NCBI GenBank assembly: GCA_035266845.1 | Contig: DATFMP010000044.1 | Coordinates: forward strand, 1-10,296 | Direction: 5' to 3' | DNA: 10,296 nt | From: DATFMP01 sp035266845 | Lineage (GTDB): Bacteria; SAR324; JACQKK01 | Part shown: positions 7,226 through 10,296 of the stretch, in pieces | Layout: every line of letters starts with the position of its first letter | Numbering within the stretch: position 1 is the stretch's first letter | The notes under the pieces: model-generated | Told to the model about the DNA's origin: nothing | What the model saw: the letters and a program-made list of their open reading frames with translations, nothing else | The model's database searches: none | Position numbers and translations under genes: made by a program

Positions 7226-7242
7226 GAGTGACCGGGTCGCTC
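7226..7242. promoter_or_regulatory. Near-perfect inverted repeat just after the predicted start of transcription
   Basis: GAGTGACC (7226-7233) and GGTCGCTC (7235-7242) are inverted repeats around one base, with one mismatch that becomes a G-U pair in RNA. It lies directly downstream of the possible -10 box, a usual place for a repressor operator. Its sequence differs from the palindrome at 3513-3525, so it is not obviously the same operator. Confidence 0.3.
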
Positions 7243-7285
7243 ACAGCTCGCACGCCACCGTCACCAGTGCATTGGAGGGAATCGC

Positions 7286-8539
7286 ATGAGCACAAAGGGA
7301 TCGGGATCGCCGCGCGGCATCAGCCGGCGGGAGTTCTTCAAGCGCGCCGGGCAGAGTGCCGCGGCCGCTGCTGCAGTGTCCACGCTGGGCTTTCCGGCCG
7401 TCGTGCGCGGGGCCGCCGCGGACACCATCAAGATCGGCCACATCCACCCGCTGACGGGCTTCCTGGCCTTCGATGGCGGACAGCTCCGCAAGGGCATGCT
7501 GATGGCGGTGGACGAGATCAACAAGGCCGGCGGCATCAAGGCCCTGGGCGGCGCCAAGCTGGAGCTGCTCGATGGCGACTCCGAGGGCAAGCCGGAAGTG
7601 GCCATCACCCAGATGGAACGCTTCAACTCGGCGGGCTGCCTGGCCGTGTTCGGCTGCTACCAGAGCGCCGTGACGCTGGTGGCCACGCAGGAGGCGGAGA
7701 AGTATCACATTCCGTTCATGGTCACCGTGGCCGTGGCGGACGAGGTGACGGGCCGGGGCTTCAAGTACACCTTCCGCACGCAGCCGGACGGCACCCAGAT
7801 GACCCGGCAGACGCTGGACTACCTGGCCGCGGTGGCCAAGCAGAGCGGCACCTCGATCAAGACCATCAGCTACCTGCACGACAACACGGCGTTCGGCCAG
7901 TCGCTCTTCGCCCTGGTGAAGAAGTACGCGCCCGACCACGGCTGGGAGATCGCGCTGGACATGCCCTATTCGCCGCGCGCCACGGACGTGTCCACGGAGA
8001 TCAACAAGATCAAGTTCGCCGGGTCGGACATCGTGATGCACTCGGGCTACTTCAACGACAGCATCCGCGCCCTGCGCACCATGCGTGACCTGCGCGTGCA
8101 GGCCAAGGGCATCGTGGGGCTGGGCAACGCGGCGTACTCCCACACCAAGTTCGTGGCGGAAGCCGGCGATGCCAGCAACCACGTGATGGACGGGAACTAC
8201 CGCGCCAACCCGAACAATCCGCACACGACGCGGGTGATGGCGGCCTACAAGGCGCGCTTCAACGAGGACATGCCCGTCCACGCCGTCTACGCCTACCAGC
8301 CCGTCTACATCTTCGCGGACGCGCTGGAGCGCGCCGGCAAGGCGGACCGCGGGGCGGTGCGCGATGCGCTGGCCAAGACGCACTACACGAACCATATCCT
8401 GCCCCAGGGCCCGATCGTGTACGGTGCGGACGGCCAGAACGAGAACGCCCGCGCGGCGCTGATGCAGGTGATCGACAAGAAGGTGCGGGTGGTCTGGCCG
8501 GCGCCCTACGCCGAGGCCAAGCCCGTCTTTCCGCAGTAG
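7286..8539 (+). CDS. Tat-exported periplasmic binding protein of the LivJK/Peripla_BP_6 family
   Basis: This 417-residue periplasmic protein should capture the solute and deliver it to the LivM/LivH channel. The N-terminus has a twin-arginine signal: SRREFFKR (13-20), then an alanine-rich hydrophobic segment (25-40) and a likely cleavage site near GAAA/DT (42-47). The mature protein starts IKIGHIHPLTGFLAFDGGQL and continues with MAVDEINKAGG, a hallmark of branched-chain-amino-acid, urea and amide binding proteins. HDNTAFGQSLFALVKKYAPD begins the second domain. Mature length is normal. The ATG is preceded by GGAGGG (7274-7279) at a six-base spacing. It is the only binding protein in the window, and its partner permease genes lie 3.8 kb away on the other strand. 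Tat export implies folding in the cytoplasm first. The ligand cannot be read from the sequence. Confidence 0.92.
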   Translation: MSTKGSGSPRGISRREFFKRAGQSAAAAAAVSTLGFPAVVRGAAADTIKIGHIHPLTGFLAFDGGQLRKGMLMAVDEINKAGGIKALGGAKLELLDGDSEGKPEVAITQMERFNSAGCLAVFGCYQSAVTLVATQEAEKYHIPFMVTVAVADEVTGRGFKYTFRTQPDGTQMTRQTLDYLAAVAKQSGTSIKTISYLHDNTAFGQSLFALVKKYAPDHGWEIALDMPYSPRATDVSTEINKIKFAGSDIVMHSGYFNDSIRALRTMRDLRVQAKGIVGLGNAAYSHTKFVAEAGDASNHVMDGNYRANPNNPHTTRVMAAYKARFNEDMPVHAVYAYQPVYIFADALERAGKADRGAVRDALAKTHYTNHILPQGPIVYGADGQNENARAALMQVIDKKVRVVWPAPYAEAKPVFPQ

Positions 8540-8558
8540 GCAGGCTGCTCGTCGCGGT

Positions 8559-8586
8559 GGAGGGCGCGGCATCCCGCTCGCCCTCC
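8559..8586 (+). terminator. Weak hairpin terminator candidate after the binding-protein gene
   Basis: GGAGGGCG (8559-8566) and CGCCCTCC (8579-8586) form a perfect 8-base stem with a 12-base loop, 20 bases after the stop codon. No T-run follows. It may help end the plus-strand transcript before the opposing tRNA. Nothing else clear is seen between 8587 and the tRNA, apart from a 6-base stem at 8633-8655. Confidence 0.33.
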
Positions 8587-8735
8587 GCTGTTGCTCCGGC
8601 TGACAGGTCGGCGTTCCCGGCGTATGCGTCGACGGCGCAGTCCCCCGGGGCGCCGCTTATAGCTTCTGCAGCCGCCTTCGACCAGTCCGCTCCCGCCCGT
8701 GCCAAGCCCATCTGGAGCCGTGCCGGACAGACGAG

Positions 8736-8808
8736 TGCTCCCGCCAGGACTCGAACCCGGAATAGCGGAATCGGAATCCGCCGTTATATCCAGTTTAACT
8801 ACAGGAGC
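8736..8808 (-). tRNA. tRNA-Arg, anticodon CCG
   Basis: A complete 73-base cloverleaf folds on the minus strand. The acceptor arms are GCTCCTG and CGGGAGC (one G-U pair), with discriminator A. The D-arm is GTTA/TAAC with GG in the loop. The anticodon stem is GCGGA/TCCGC around loop TTCCGAT, giving anticodon CCG, which reads CGG arginine codons. The variable loop is TATT. The T-arm is CCGGG/CCTGG with loop TTCGAGT. All stems pair fully. The 3' CCA is not encoded (CTC follows the discriminator), so it must be added by the CCA-adding enzyme. Anticodon CCG suits a GC-rich genome, where CGG is expected to be used often. Confidence 0.95.
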
Positions 8809-8835
8809 GCTCAGAACCCTTCTGGATGGGCCCTC

Positions 8836-8864
8836 ATGGTAGAAAATGCCGCCGGACCTGGCAA
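8836..8864 (-). promoter_or_regulatory. Predicted tRNA-Arg promoter, overlapping the start of the divergent gene
   Basis: On the minus strand TTGCCA (8864-8859, five of six matches) and TACCAT (8841-8836, four of six) are spaced by exactly 17 bases. The mature tRNA 5' end lies 27 bases past the -10 box, a normal leader length, and the bases just after it (GAGGGCCC) form a GC-rich discriminator as seen at stringently controlled stable-RNA promoters. The -10 box is the complement of the ATG and second codon of the plus-strand gene starting at 8836. Confidence 0.5.
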
Positions 8865-10296
8865 GCGAAATCGCGGGGCGGCGCACCGAGTCCCTCCGCC
8901 CGCGCGCCACTGGCCGGTGGTGGGGCTGGCGGTCATGCTGGCGCTGGCGCTGCTGTCGCTCGGCGGCCAGCCGCGCACGGCCAGGGGCGAGCCGGCGGCC
9001 CACGCCGCCACGGAGCGCGAGCCGGAGACCCCGCTCGCGTCGTCGCGCGCGCCCCGGCTGATCCCGGCCGGCACGGAGCGCACGCTGACCATCGCCGCCA
9101 CGGGCGACCTGAAGGGCTGGATCACCACCGCCACGCTGGATCCCGATCGCCGGCCGACCGGACTCGCCTATGTGGCGCCGCGCATCCGTGCCCTGCGCGC
9201 CGAGGACCCGGAGCTGATCCTGCTGGACGCGGGGGACGCGCTGCAGGGCGCACCCTCGGCCACGCTGGCCGGCACGGCCGTCCCGCCCATCGTCACGCTG
9301 ATGAACGCCCTGGGCTACGACGCGATGGCCCTGGGCAACGTGGACGTCTCGCTGGGCTGGCCGGCGCTGGATCGCGCCCGGGCCGCCTCGCGCTTCGCGT
9401 GGCTGGCGGCCAACGTGCGGACGCCCAGCGGCGGCACCCGGCTGCCGCCCTACGCGGTGCTGGAGCGTCACGGCATCCGCGTGGGCATCGTGGGCATGAC
9501 CACCCCCGCCGCGGTGTTGGGGCGCGACCCGCGCCGGCTGGAGGGTGTCACGTTCACGGATGTCGAGGCCGCCGCGCGCCGCTGGGCCTCCGTGCTGCGT
9601 CGCGTGGAGCGCGTGGACGTACTGATCGGCCTGTTCCACAGCGGGCTGGACAGCACCTATGACCGCGACGTGGCCCTGCGGGCCGGTGCACCGCTGTTCG
9701 CCGCGGCGGGTCGCGTGGCGGAGGCGGGGCTGGGCTTTGACCTGATCGTGGCGGGCGATGCGCAGCGGCTAAGTCCCCGCACGCCGTCCGGGGCCGAGAC
9801 GCCCTACGGCACGCCCGTGGTGGAACCCGGCGCGCGCGGCAACGGCTTGGCGGTGGTCACACTGCGGCTGGCGGAGCGCGACGGCCGCTGGGCGGTGCAG
9901 GACGTGCGCCGCCGAACGCTGCCCGCGGCGGACGCGCCCGATCCCGCGGCGCTGGCGCTGGAGGGCCGCGCGCTGCGGCGCACCCGCGAGCGCCTGGCCG
10001 CGCCCACCCGCGTGTGCTTCCGTGCCGTGCCGCGCAAGACCGAGTTCCAGCGCTGTGCCGGCGCGCTGAGTCACGCGGCGGCGGCGCGGCTGACCGTGCC
10101 AAGCGCCGACCCCGCGCGCACACTCTCGCTGCTGCCGGCGTGGCGCTTCGTCCCGCCGCCCCGGGACGAGGTTGGGGAGCCGGTACGACTGGCGCACCTG
10201 GTGCGCTGGCTGCCCTTCGACGAGCGGCTGGTGCAGGGCCGCCTCACCGGGCGGCAGGTGGCGCTGCTGCTGGACGGCTATGTGCGCTGGTCGCGC
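8836..10296 (+). CDS. UshA/5'-nucleotidase-family protein, metal site degenerate, partial at the right edge
   Basis: The 487 visible codons stay open to the window edge. A basic N-terminus (KRNR, 10-13) precedes a hydrophobic helix (about 26-44, WPVVGLAVMLALALLSLGG), giving a signal peptide or anchor that places the rest in the periplasm. The fold matches the UshA/2',3'-cyclic phosphodiesterase metallophosphatases: LLDAGDALQG (129-138), MNALGYDAMALGN (156-168), PPYAVLERHGIRVGIVGMTT, and a C-terminal LPFDERLVQGRLTGRQVALL. Several metal ligands are missing: D-x-H reads D91-L-K93, GNH reads GNV169, and GHxH reads G307-D-A-Q310. D91, D134, N168 and H268 remain. The nucleotide-binding NGGGIR type of motif is not evident. 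It is probably non-catalytic, or uses an altered site. The ATG at 8836 is the furthest upstream start in frame; ATG 8935 would remove the basic region. Only two cysteines, C394 and C407, are visible and may form a disulfide. Confidence 0.72.
   Translation, partial: MVENAAGPGKRNRGAAHRVPPPARHWPVVGLAVMLALALLSLGGQPRTARGEPAAHAATEREPETPLASSRAPRLIPAGTERTLTIAATGDLKGWITTATLDPDRRPTGLAYVAPRIRALRAEDPELILLDAGDALQGAPSATLAGTAVPPIVTLMNALGYDAMALGNVDVSLGWPALDRARAASRFAWLAANVRTPSGGTRLPPYAVLERHGIRVGIVGMTTPAAVLGRDPRRLEGVTFTDVEAAARRWASVLRRVERVDVLIGLFHSGLDSTYDRDVALRAGAPLFAAAGRVAEAGLGFDLIVAGDAQRLSPRTPSGAETPYGTPVVEPGARGNGLAVVTLRLAERDGRWAVQDVRRRTLPAADAPDPAALALEGRALRRTRERLAAPTRVCFRAVPRKTEFQRCAGALSHAAAARLTVPSADPARTLSLLPAWRFVPPPRDEVGEPVRLAHLVRWLPFDERLVQGRLTGRQVALLLDGYVRWSR

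Noticed and set aside
8633..8655. Six-base stem CGGCGC/GCGCCG as a tRNA terminator
   Set aside because: The stem is short, has no T-run on the minus strand and lies 80 bases beyond the tRNA; such pairs are expected by chance in GC-rich DNA.
8826..9662. Plus-strand open frame of 278 codons over the metallophosphatase region
   Set aside because: Its product is a low-complexity Gly/Ala/Arg-rich shadow. The neighbouring frame starting at 8836 has family motifs and is open to the window edge.

Overview
The window is GC-rich DNA (roughly 70 percent by eye, third codon positions almost all G or C) from a proteobacterium, perhaps an alphaproteobacterium. That placement is inferred from codon use, the style of the Liv-type ABC transporter, a Tat-exported binding protein and the GC-rich intergenic hairpins. 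It was not tested by database search.

Layout. Bases 1 to about 113 hold the start of an unidentified minus-strand gene that runs off the left edge. From 155 to 3462 a tightly packed minus-strand operon encodes the membrane and ATPase parts of a branched-chain-amino-acid-type (HAAT family) ABC importer, transcribed in the order livM, livG, livF, livH. A 210-base divergent promoter region (3463-3672) separates it from a plus-strand series: a hydantoinase/allantoinase/dihydroorotase-type cyclic amidohydrolase (3673-5157), a fumarate-reductase-like FAD oxidoreductase (5731-7152), and the Tat-exported periplasmic binding protein that the importer otherwise lacks (7286-8539). The 573-base gap before the flavoprotein is packed with perfect or near-perfect hairpins plus an 81-base REP/MITE-like inverted repeat. 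A minus-strand tRNA-Arg(CCG) lies at 8736-8808. The right end (8836 to the edge) is a plus-strand, membrane-anchored or secreted member of the UshA/5'-nucleotidase family that lacks several of its metal-binding histidines.

How the genes may work together. The binding protein would capture a small polar solute in the periplasm. LivM and LivH would pass it across the membrane, powered by LivG and LivF. The cyclic amidohydrolase would open a cyclic amide (hydantoin, dihydropyrimidine, allantoin or similar), and the flavoprotein would oxidise or reduce the same compound or its product. The substrate cannot be named from sequence alone, and no regulator gene is visible in the window. The tRNA and the degenerate metallophosphatase look unrelated to this unit.

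The observations most worth a second look are the probable metallophosphatase pseudoenzyme, the tRNA promoter that appears to overlap its first codons, the palindrome and direct repeat in the divergent promoter, and the mosaic of intergenic hairpins.
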